64,000 nucleotides of DNA from Myxococcales bacterium. GTDB taxonomy: Bacteria > Myxococcota_A > Polyangia > Nannocystales > Nannocystaceae. The position numbers were made by a program, and so were the translations under genes. Positions 27,855-36,066 of this stretch are shown piece after piece. The stretch spans positions 124,001 to 188,000 of the forward strand of contig JACKDU010000001.1 in the NCBI GenBank assembly GCA_020633335.1, read 5' to 3'. A model generated the notes under the pieces. That model worked only from the letters and a program-made list of their open reading frames with translations, had not been told where the DNA came from and ran no database searches. How positions within the stretch are numbered: the first letter of the stretch is position 1; each line of letters opens with the position of its first letter.

Positions 27855-27887
27855 AAAGCGAGCGGGGGGCCCCTTGGGACCCCCCGC
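27855..27887 (-). terminator. Intrinsic terminator of the giant TPR gene
   Basis: GCGGGGGGCCCC and GGGACCCCCCGC (27862-27887) form a long GC stem with a two-base loop. On the minus strand GCTCGCTTTCG follows. It lies 27 bases beyond the TPR gene stop. Confidence 0.8.
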
Positions 27888-27913
27888 CGCCAGCGCGTGG
27901 GCGCGCCTTCGGG

Positions 27914-30900
27914 CTAGAGCTCGCCGATCTGCAGGAGGAAGTCGGTCGCCTCCTGGCAGTTCGGGTCCTCCATCAGCGCCTTGCGGCCCCAGAGCACCGC
28001 CTTCTGGCGGTCGCCCCGGCGCTCGGCGATGTAGCCCTGGCGGAGATAGGCGACCGCGCGGCTGATCGGCGCGGCCTCCATCAGGGCGATGCTCCGGAGG
28101 ACGCGGATCGCGAGGTCGTAGTCCTCCATCTTCTCGGCGAGGTCGGCGAGCTCGACCGCGACGTCGCCGTTGTTGCGGTCGGAGTGGTAGGCCTCCTTGA
28201 GGAGCTGGAGCTCGCCCTCGGCGTCGCCCATCGCCTTGGCGACCTTCGCCTTCTGGTACTGGAGGACGCAGAGCTCGGGGGAGCGGCGCCCCCGCATCGC
28301 CTCGATCGCCGTGTCGAGGATCTCGTCGGCCGCCTTGTGGTTGCCGGCGGAGGTGTAGGCCTCGACCAGGAGGAGGTTGACCGCCTGATCGGTCGGCCGG
28401 AGCTCGAGCGCCTGCTTGAGCGCCTCGGCCGCGGCCTCGCTGTTCTCGTCGAGCATCAGCTCGCCGGCCTGACGGAGCATCAGGAAGCGCTGCTCCTCGT
28501 CCTCGACCGCCTTCGCCTCGGCGATCAGGATCTTGGCGATCTTCGCGTAGTCCTCGGCCTCCTCGTAGATCTTCTTGAGGTGGCCGCGGAGCTCGGCGTT
28601 GTCCGGGTTGGCGGCGTAGACCTTCTCGAGGCCCTCGCGGGCGTCCTCGGCCCGCTCGGCCTTCTCGCAGGCGGCGATGAGCCGGAGGGCCGCGTCGACC
28701 TGAGCGTCACCGCTCTCGGCGTCGATGAGGCGGCCGCAGCTCTCGATCACCGCGTCCCAGCGCTCGCCGGCGGTGTCGATGTCGAGGAGGCGACGGATCG
28801 CCTCGACGTCGCTGGGCGAGCGCTCGACCCAGAGCGCGAGGGTCATCCGCGCCTGGTCGGCGCCGCCCTCGGCCCCGAGGATGTCGACGAGGCGGAGGGT
28901 CGCCCGCCGCTCGGCGTCGCGGTCGTCGCGGCGGGCGGCGCTCGCCCGCAGCGACTCGAGCGCCGCCATCAGCTCGCCGACCATCGACGCGCCGGCGATC
29001 TCGTAGGCCTGCTCGAGGTCGGAGACCGCGCCGCCCTCGTCCTCGATCACCGTCCGGTACTCGGCGCGGGTCTTGAGGAGCTCGAGCATCGTCTCGTTGT
29101 CCATCGGCTGCCAGTCGATCGCGTGGCTGAGCTCGTCGATCGCCTGGCGGTGCTCGCCGACCTCGGCGAGCATCGACGCGAGCTCGCGGAGGAGGTCGAG
29201 GTTGTTGGGGTTGCGCCCCGACGCCTGACGGATCGCCTTGATCGCCCCCGAGGGGTCGCCGAGGCGCTCGCGGTAGAGGTCGGCGACCTCGCGGAGGATC
29301 TCGGCGGCCCGCTCCGGCGAGGCCTCGCGCTCGGCCGCGAAGGAGAGGAGCTCGGCGAGGTGCTCCCAGTCCTCGCTCGCCCGGTAGCGGCCCTCGAGCT
29401 CGGAGCGCAGCGCGTCGCTCCAGCTCTCGGCCTGGTAGGCCCGCTGGAGGACCCGGAGCGCGGCCTCGTTGTCGCCGAGATCCTCCCAGATCTTGGCGAC
29501 CTCGAAGGCGAGGGTCACGGCCGCCTCGCCGGTCTCACCGGCGGCGAGGCGCTCCTTGAGCTCCGCCTTCTCGCGGGGGTCGTGGTCCTCGTCGAGGAGC
29601 GAGAGGATCGCCTCGATGAGCTCGCGGTTGTCGGGCGCGGCCTCGAGGGCCTGGCGGTAGGTGGCGAGCGCCTCGTCGAGGTGGCTCGCCCGCATCAGCT
29701 CGCCGAGGCGGAGGGCGACCGAGACGATCGCCGCGGTGTCGCCCCGCTCCTGGGCGTTGAGGAACTGCTGCTGGAGGAGCTCCGAGAGCTCGGCGTCGTA
29801 GCCGGTGCGCTCGAAGATCGCGGCGAGCATCGCCTCGGCCTCGGTGTTCTCGGCGTCCTCGAGGAGGACGTCGCGGAGGAGGCGGACCGCGTCGGTCTCG
29901 CCGCCGAGGCGGTTGGCCAGCGCCCGCGCGAGCTCCATCCGCATGCCGTTGCGCTCCTGCGGATCGCTGAGGTAGCCGATCGTGTCCTCGACCAGCCGCT
30001 GGAGGCGGCGGTGCTCGTCGAGCTCGCGGTAGACCTGCATCAGCGGCTCCCAGACCGCGCGGTTCGAGCGGTCCTGGGTGAGGAGCTCCTCGTAGAGCTC
30101 CGCGCCGAGGTTGAGGTCGCCCTCGCGGACGGCCATCTGCGCGAGCGAGAGGCCGAGCGCGAAGACCTGGGTCGCGTCGGCGATCGGCGTGGCGTCGCGG
30201 AGGAAGCCGACGGCGCTCTGGAGGTCGCCGGCGTCGCGGCGGCGGGTCGCCAGGGTGAGGAGCGCCCAGCCGTGGTGGGAGCCGGCCTCGGGCCGCTCAC
30301 GCGCGAGCTCGATGGTCCGGTTGAGGAGCGCCTCGGCCCGCGCCGGGTCGTCGCCCTTGAGCGCGAGCTCGGCCGCCTCGCGGGCGACCTCCGGGAGCGC
30401 GTCCTCGCGGAGCGCCCGGGCCTCGAGGAACGAGAGGAGGAGCGCGGCGTCGCCGAGCTCGCGGAGGGTCTTCTCGTAGAGGCGGACCACCCCCTCGTGA
30501 TCCGGCGCGGCCGCCAGCGCCCGCCGGAGGATCGGCTCGGCGAGGTCGTAGCGCCCGTCCTGGGTGAGCGCCCGCTTGAGCGCGGTGACGCCGTCGTCGC
30601 GGCGCTCGGGGTCGGCGAGGCGGAGCTCGGCGAGGCCGTAGGTCGCCTGCGCCCGGTTCTCCGGGGTCATCGCCTCGGCCGGCAGGGCGGCGATCTTCTC
30701 GAAGAGCTCGGCCTGGCGCTGGTGGTCCCCGCGGATCGCGGCGATCCGGGCGAGGCCGATCCAGGCCTCGACCTGGCGCTCGCCGGTCGCCTCGGCCTTG
30801 GCGAAGCACTCGTTCGCCTGGTCGAGGTCCTTGAGCTCGGTCTCGGTGAGCTCCGCGAGGCGGAGCCAGAGGTCGGCGGCGAGCGGCGCCTCGTCCCTGC

Positions 30901-33900
30901 GGCGGTGGCGCTCGACGAGGGTGCGGAGGACCTCGACGTAGCGGAGCGAGAGGCCGGCGCGGATCGCCTGGTCGCGGGCGGCGGTGTGGAGCGCGGCGCT
31001 CCCCGGGGCGTCCTGGAGCGCCTTGAGGCGGATCTCGAAGGCCTCGTCGCTCTTGCCCTCGAGCTCGCGGAGGTTGGCGAGCTCGGCGAGGACCTCGGCG
31101 CGCTCGCTCGGCTCCTCGACCTCCTTGAGGCGGACCTCGAGGAGGCCCGCGAGGTGGCCGTGATCGCCGTGGGCCTTGAGCGCGCGCTGGAGCTTGCGGG
31201 CCTCGATCCCGCCCTGCATCGCGGTCGCGTAGGCCGACTCGTAGAGCTCGCGGGCCTGGATCTCCTGGCCGCGGGCGGCGGCGAGGCGGCTGAGCTCGTA
31301 CTGGACCTCGGCGACGCCGACCGCCTCGTCGTCCTGCGGGTGGCGACGGATCGCCAGGAGGAGGGCCCGGAAGGCGCGCTCGGCCCGCGCGGACTCACCT
31401 GCCTCATAGGCCAGCTCCGCCAACATCCGGAGGATCCCGAGGTGGGCGGGGGCCATCGGCGCGGCCTGATCGAGCTGGGCCATCGCCTCGTTCGGCCGGC
31501 CCTGCTCGCGGAGGACCCGGGCGAGGCGGAAGTGGAGGCCCGCCCGCTCGAGCGAGCGGCGGCGGCCGAACTCGCGGATCTGCTGCTCCAGGAGCTCGCG
31601 GGCCTCGTCGAGGCGACCGGCGGCGAGGAGCGCGTCGACCCAGACCAGGCGGGTCTCGCGGTCGCTCGGGTCGAGCTTGCAGATCCGCTCGAAGACCGGG
31701 ACCGCCTGATCGAGGGTGCCGAGGCGGGTCGCGTAGATCTCGGCGGCCTCGCGGAGGAAGCCGAGCTTGGCCGCCGCGTCGCTGACGTAGTCGGAGGCGC
31801 GGAGGAGGTGGTCGGCGAGGGGCTGCCAGGCGCCGATCGTCCGGTAGAGGTCGGCGAGGAGCTCGCGGGTCGCGGCGATCGCCGGCTCGGCCGCGCAGGC
31901 GTCGGCGAGGACGCCGATCGCCGCGTCGATCTGCGACGCCGAGACGTGGGCCTGGGCGAGCTGCATGACGATCGACGAGCGCTCGGCCCCCTGGGTCAGG
32001 GCCAGGCGCCGGGTCAGCGCCGGGATCGCCTCGGCGGCCTCGCCGAGGCCGGTGTGGAGGCGGGCGAGGGCGTCGAGCGAGGCGATGTCGTCCTCGAGGG
32101 CGACGACGTGATCGTGGGCGTCGATCGCCCGGCGGACGTCGGCGAGGCGGTCCTCGGCGAGGCCGGCGACCTGCGACCAGAGGCGGGCGGCCCGGGCCCT
32201 GTCGCCGATCCCCTCGAGGCGGCCGGCGTGGCCGGTGAGGAAGTCGGCGAGGTGGCCGAAGTCCCCCTTCTCGCTGAGCACCGACGAGATCGCGGCGAGC
32301 GAGGCGTCGTGGCTCGGGTCCTCGTCGAGGTTGGCCTTGAGGGCCTCGACCCGGCCGCCGCGGACCTCGAGGATCCCGACGATCTTGGCGAGGTCGAGGC
32401 GGAGGTCGAGGCGGCGGGCGGGGTCGTCGGTCCGCGCGAGCTCGTGCTGGCGGAGCACCAGGAGCTCGGGGTAGCGCTCCTCGGCCTCGATCAGCGCCGC
32501 CAGGTGGCGGACGGTGTCGAGGTCGTCGGGGGCCGCGTCGACCACCGCCGAGTAGAGGGCGATCGCCTGCTGGCGCTCGCCGACCTCGACCGCGAGGGCG
32601 GCGGCCTTGCGGCGCATCCCCAGCGACGTCTCTGTCTCAAAGGGCAGGTTGGCGCCGCCGCGGAGGAGGTCGATCGCCTCGCGCTTCTCGCCGGCCCGCT
32701 GGTGGAGGTCGGCGAGGTTGCGGAGCGCCATCTCGACGGCGGTCGGCGCCGCGACCTCGCCGCTGGTGGCGACCCCGCGGCTCCAGAGGGCGCCGGCCCG
32801 CTCGCGCAGCGAGACCAGGATCTCGCGGGTCCGCGGCGCGTCCTTGAGGAGGTCGAGCGCGAGCTCGGCGGCCTCGTAGAGCTCGTCGATGTCGTCGTCG
32901 CGGAGGCCGGCGAGGGTGAGGAGGGTGTCGATGAGCGCCTCGCTCGGGGCCCCGCGCTGGAGGTCGGCGAGCATCTCGAGGCGGCCGACGTGGCCGGGCT
33001 GGGCGCTCAGCGAGCGCTGGAGGGCGGTCTTGGCGGCCTCGACGTCGCCGCGGTGGTCGCGGTGCCAGACGGCGATCCGGGCGTCGAGGTCGGCGGCGAG
33101 GCGCGGGAGGTCGGCGATCGCGAAGACCGCGGCCGACTCGAAGCCGGCCGCGAGCGCGTCCCAGGCCCCTTGATCGGCGGCGGCGGCCTCGATCGCGCGG
33201 ATCGTCTCGTCGTCGAGGTCGTCGATCGCCCGCATGAAGGCGATCATGTCCTCGGCGATCGCCTCCCACTTGCCGGCCCGACCGCCGCAGCGGACGACGC
33301 CGAGCATCGCCCGGCGGTTGCCCGGGGCGACGGCGATCACCGCCCGCCAGGAGGCGAGCGCCGAGCCGGTCTCGCCGAGGCGATCCTCGAAGTTGAGCGC
33401 CTCGGCGGTCCGGAGGTTGACCAGGCGATCGTCGTTGCCGGGCGGCAGCGCGTCGATCGCCGCGCGGTAGCCCTGGGCCGCGCTCTGCCACTTCTCGGCG
33501 GCGGTGAAGAGGCGGCGGAAGTCGGCCTCGTAGGCCACCTCGAGGGGCGCGAGCGCGAAGGCCCGCTTGACCAGCTCGAGGGCGCCGTCGGCCTCGCCGA
33601 GCCGCTCCTCGCGGATCTTCGCGGTCTCGTGGAGGATCGCCGCCTTGGCCGCGCGATCGCTGGTGACCGCGAGGCGGAACTCGACGAGGTCGGCGAGCTC
33701 GCGGTGCTCATCGCGGCTCCGGAAGAGCGCCGAGAGGGCGGCGACCGCCGCCCCGCAGGTCGCGTCGTTGCTGAGGAGCGCGTGGAGGCCGGCGCGGGCG
33801 CCGACGTGCGCGGGGTCGACCTCGATCGCCCGGGTGTAGCAGGCGACCGCCTTGTCGGCGGCGTTGAGGTGCGAGCGGTAGATGTCGCCGAGGCGGGTCG

Positions 33901-35686
33901 AGAGGTCGGCGACCCGATCGACCTCGCGGCCGGCGGCGCGATCGAGGAGGCCGGCGAGCTCGGACCAGCGGGTGACCTCGGAGAGGAGGGCGGCGAGGGA
34001 CTCGACGCTGGTCTCGTCCTCGCCGAACTCGCCGGCGATCTGGTTCCAGACCTCGATCGCCTGGGTCGGCGCGCCGAGCTCCTTGGCGTAGATCCGGGCG
34101 ATCCGCGAGAGGTCGGCGAGGCGCTGGTGGGCGGCGACGCCGGAGCTGGCGCGGCGCTGGAGGGCCGCGACCAGCGGCTCCCATCGCTCGAGCTCGGCGA
34201 GGAGCGCGACGGTCGCGTCGAGGGCCTCGCGGTCGCCGTCGCCGTTGGCGGCGAGGCGCTGCGACCAGGCGGCGAGCGCCCGGTCGCGATCGCCGAGGTC
34301 GAGGGCGAGGTGGGCGGCCTCGCCGAGGACCGCGGAGCGGACCACCGGGTCGGGCTCGAGGGCGGCGATCCGCTCGAGGACGCCGAGGCGCTCCTCACGG
34401 CGCTCGGCCTTGGCGAGGAGCTTGGAGAGGTCGTGGGCGATCCGCAGGGCGATCTCGTCGGCGATCTCCGACTCGCCGAGGATCCGGGTGTAGAGCTCGA
34501 TCGCCCGCGGGTGGTCGCCGAGGCGATCGCGGCTCTCGTCGCCGGCCTCGACCAGGAGCGCGACCCGGCGCTCGGCGCCGCTGCAGGCGTCGGCGGCGGC
34601 GACCAGGGCGTTGACGTAGGCGCCGCGCTCGCTGGTCCGCTCGGTGATGTGGCGGAGCTCGCGGTGGTCGTCCTCGAGGTTCGGGTCGAGGGCGAGGATC
34701 GCCGCGTAGTGGTCCATCGCCAGGACCTCGCGGCCGAGGGCGACCTCGCGCTCGGCGAGCTCGCGGTGGAGCGAGATCTGGCGGTCGCCGTCGCCGAAGG
34801 GGAGCGCGACCTTGAGGACGCGGATCACCTCGTCGGGCGACTCGGCCTCCTCATAGAGCTTGCGGAGGTGGTCGAGGGCGCCGTCGCGGACCCGCTCCGG
34901 GGTCCCCTCGTCGGCGAGGAGGCGCTCGAGGAGCATGCGGCCGCCGCGATCGCCGGGGTGCTCCTCGAGGAGATCGACGAGCTCGACCAGCGCGTCCTCG
35001 GGGCGCGCGAGGCGGTCGACCAGGCAGGTGGCGATCTGGAGCTTGAGGCCGTCGGGGGCGTCCTGGCCGAGGAGGCTGAGGCGCTCGCGCCAGAGGTCGA
35101 TGAGATCCTGCCACCGGCCCTCGCGCTCGAGGAGGCGCTCGAGCGAGGCCGCGAGCTGGGCGTCCTCGGGGCGGAGCGGGACCAGCTGCTGCATGTAGCG
35201 GATCGCCCGGGTCACCTGGCCGGCGAAGTCCTTGGCGATCCCGGCGGCCTCGTCGAGGATCGACATCCGACGGTCGCGATCGTTGGTCGCCGTCAGCGCG
35301 CGATCGTAGAGCGCGAGGAGGTCATCCCAGCGGCCGGCGAGGGTGAGCACGGCGGTGAGCTGGTCGAAGGCCCAGGCGGCGGCGGGGTCGATCGCCAGGA
35401 CCTTCTGGAGGACGCTGATCATCGCGCCGGCGTCGTCGCCGGCCCACTCCTCGTGGAACCTCGCGGCCCGCTCGCCGACCCGGAGGGCGATGTCCGCCGG
35501 CAGCTCGCCGGCGAGGATCTCGCGGTAGAGCGAGGCGACGTCGTCGGTGCGCTGGAGGGTCACGGCAAGCCGCTCGGCCCGGTCCCAGATCGACCACTGC
35601 GCGGGGGAATTACGGATCGCGGCCATCGCGACGTCGAGCGACTGCTCGAGCACGCCGCTGTCGTTACTCGGAGGATTCTGTGCCAT
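27914..35686 (-). CDS. Giant tetratricopeptide-repeat protein
   Basis: 2,590 residues, intact over 7.8 kb, starting MAQNPPSNDSGVLEQSLDVA. There is no signal peptide and no membrane segment, so it is probably cytoplasmic. It consists almost wholly of TPR-like helix pairs with the pattern A..Y...L...P....A...L, in which many units read like W..LA.LL..A or YE.AI.VL. I see no catalytic domain. Very long TPR solenoids of this type occur in myxobacteria and probably scaffold multiprotein assemblies; the partners are unknown. It has its own terminator and a long structured leader region upstream (35687-36066). Confidence 0.88.
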   Translation of the reverse strand: MAQNPPSNDSGVLEQSLDVAMAAIRNSPAQWSIWDRAERLAVTLQRTDDVASLYREILAGELPADIALRVGERAARFHEEWAGDDAGAMISVLQKVLAIDPAAAWAFDQLTAVLTLAGRWDDLLALYDRALTATNDRDRRMSILDEAAGIAKDFAGQVTRAIRYMQQLVPLRPEDAQLAASLERLLEREGRWQDLIDLWRERLSLLGQDAPDGLKLQIATCLVDRLARPEDALVELVDLLEEHPGDRGGRMLLERLLADEGTPERVRDGALDHLRKLYEEAESPDEVIRVLKVALPFGDGDRQISLHRELAEREVALGREVLAMDHYAAILALDPNLEDDHRELRHITERTSERGAYVNALVAAADACSGAERRVALLVEAGDESRDRLGDHPRAIELYTRILGESEIADEIALRIAHDLSKLLAKAERREERLGVLERIAALEPDPVVRSAVLGEAAHLALDLGDRDRALAAWSQRLAANGDGDREALDATVALLAELERWEPLVAALQRRASSGVAAHQRLADLSRIARIYAKELGAPTQAIEVWNQIAGEFGEDETSVESLAALLSEVTRWSELAGLLDRAAGREVDRVADLSTRLGDIYRSHLNAADKAVACYTRAIEVDPAHVGARAGLHALLSNDATCGAAVAALSALFRSRDEHRELADLVEFRLAVTSDRAAKAAILHETAKIREERLGEADGALELVKRAFALAPLEVAYEADFRRLFTAAEKWQSAAQGYRAAIDALPPGNDDRLVNLRTAEALNFEDRLGETGSALASWRAVIAVAPGNRRAMLGVVRCGGRAGKWEAIAEDMIAFMRAIDDLDDETIRAIEAAAADQGAWDALAAGFESAAVFAIADLPRLAADLDARIAVWHRDHRGDVEAAKTALQRSLSAQPGHVGRLEMLADLQRGAPSEALIDTLLTLAGLRDDDIDELYEAAELALDLLKDAPRTREILVSLRERAGALWSRGVATSGEVAAPTAVEMALRNLADLHQRAGEKREAIDLLRGGANLPFETETSLGMRRKAAALAVEVGERQQAIALYSAVVDAAPDDLDTVRHLAALIEAEERYPELLVLRQHELARTDDPARRLDLRLDLAKIVGILEVRGGRVEALKANLDEDPSHDASLAAISSVLSEKGDFGHLADFLTGHAGRLEGIGDRARAARLWSQVAGLAEDRLADVRRAIDAHDHVVALEDDIASLDALARLHTGLGEAAEAIPALTRRLALTQGAERSSIVMQLAQAHVSASQIDAAIGVLADACAAEPAIAATRELLADLYRTIGAWQPLADHLLRASDYVSDAAAKLGFLREAAEIYATRLGTLDQAVPVFERICKLDPSDRETRLVWVDALLAAGRLDEARELLEQQIREFGRRRSLERAGLHFRLARVLREQGRPNEAMAQLDQAAPMAPAHLGILRMLAELAYEAGESARAERAFRALLLAIRRHPQDDEAVGVAEVQYELSRLAAARGQEIQARELYESAYATAMQGGIEARKLQRALKAHGDHGHLAGLLEVRLKEVEEPSERAEVLAELANLRELEGKSDEAFEIRLKALQDAPGSAALHTAARDQAIRAGLSLRYVEVLRTLVERHRRRDEAPLAADLWLRLAELTETELKDLDQANECFAKAEATGERQVEAWIGLARIAAIRGDHQRQAELFEKIAALPAEAMTPENRAQATYGLAELRLADPERRDDGVTALKRALTQDGRYDLAEPILRRALAAAPDHEGVVRLYEKTLRELGDAALLLSFLEARALREDALPEVAREAAELALKGDDPARAEALLNRTIELARERPEAGSHHGWALLTLATRRRDAGDLQSAVGFLRDATPIADATQVFALGLSLAQMAVREGDLNLGAELYEELLTQDRSNRAVWEPLMQVYRELDEHRRLQRLVEDTIGYLSDPQERNGMRMELARALANRLGGETDAVRLLRDVLLEDAENTEAEAMLAAIFERTGYDAELSELLQQQFLNAQERGDTAAIVSVALRLGELMRASHLDEALATYRQALEAAPDNRELIEAILSLLDEDHDPREKAELKERLAAGETGEAAVTLAFEVAKIWEDLGDNEAALRVLQRAYQAESWSDALRSELEGRYRASEDWEHLAELLSFAAEREASPERAAEILREVADLYRERLGDPSGAIKAIRQASGRNPNNLDLLRELASMLAEVGEHRQAIDELSHAIDWQPMDNETMLELLKTRAEYRTVIEDEGGAVSDLEQAYEIAGASMVGELMAALESLRASAARRDDRDAERRATLRLVDILGAEGGADQARMTLALWVERSPSDVEAIRRLLDIDTAGERWDAVIESCGRLIDAESGDAQVDAALRLIAACEKAERAEDAREGLEKVYAANPDNAELRGHLKKIYEEAEDYAKIAKILIAEAKAVEDEEQRFLMLRQAGELMLDENSEAAAEALKQALELRPTDQAVNLLLVEAYTSAGNHKAADEILDTAIEAMRGRRSPELCVLQYQKAKVAKAMGDAEGELQLLKEAYHSDRNNGDVAVELADLAEKMEDYDLAIRVLRSIALMEAAPISRAVAYLRQGYIAERRGDRQKAVLWGRKALMEDPNCQEATDFLLQIGEL

Positions 35687-35865
35687 CGGTTCCTCGATCG
35701 GGCGAGATCAGGTCAATTCGCGGCCCACCACCCAGGCCAGCGAGGATTGCACCATACCAGGAAGCCGCGGCGACAACACCCGATCAGCGGGTGATCGCGG
35801 CGTTCGCCCGCGCTCCTCGTCGCCGGTTCGCGCGGGCGCGTGCGCTCGATCGACGCGCCTCGATG

Positions 35866-35985
35866 CACATACATCCGCGCATGATCGCGCGATCGCGGCG
35901 GCGTCATCGGAGCGCACGCGGCCGACGGGCCTCATCGTCGGCCGCGTGGTCAGGCGCGCGCGCGATGGATGCGGATGTAGGTGTG
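35866..35985. ncRNA. Candidate large hairpin RNA / structured element
   Basis: Inner perfect 11-base stem: ACGCGGCCGAC (35916-35926) and GTCGGCCGCGT (35937-35947), loop 10. The flanks keep pairing imperfectly: CACATACATCCGC (35866-35878) mirrors GCGGATGTAGGTGTG (35971-35985), with GCGCG-rich segments between. The whole is a ~120-base near-palindrome. It could be a terminator for the S46 gene, a leader of the TPR gene or a mobile palindromic element. Confidence 0.4.
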
Positions 35986-36014
35986 TCGGCGCGCCACGCT
36001 CTGCGATGGGCGCT

Positions 36015-36040
36015 CGCGCGCGCGCGCGCGCGCGCGCGCG
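36015..36040. repeat. (CG)13 dinucleotide tract
   Basis: Twenty-six uninterrupted bases of alternating C and G, a sequence type able to adopt Z-DNA under negative supercoiling. It sits in the intergenic region just downstream of the S46 peptidase stop. Confidence 0.9.
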
Positions 36041-36066
36041 GAGCGATCTCCCAGGCGCTGACGTCC

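Larger units (their letters stand above)
35687..36066. other. 380-base structured intergenic region
   Basis: It lies between the giant TPR start and the S46 peptidase stop, both genes on the minus strand. It contains an extended nested inverted repeat (35860-35990) and a (CG)13 tract at 36015-36040. It must also contain the TPR promoter. No coding frame with family support was seen. Confidence 0.65.

Noticed and set aside
28184..35794. 2,536-codon open frame antisense to the giant TPR gene
   Set aside because: It is a mirror of a GC-rich gene: strong G/C at third positions removes stops on the opposite strand. The translation is Leu/Glu/Arg/Val/Gly-rich with no domain.
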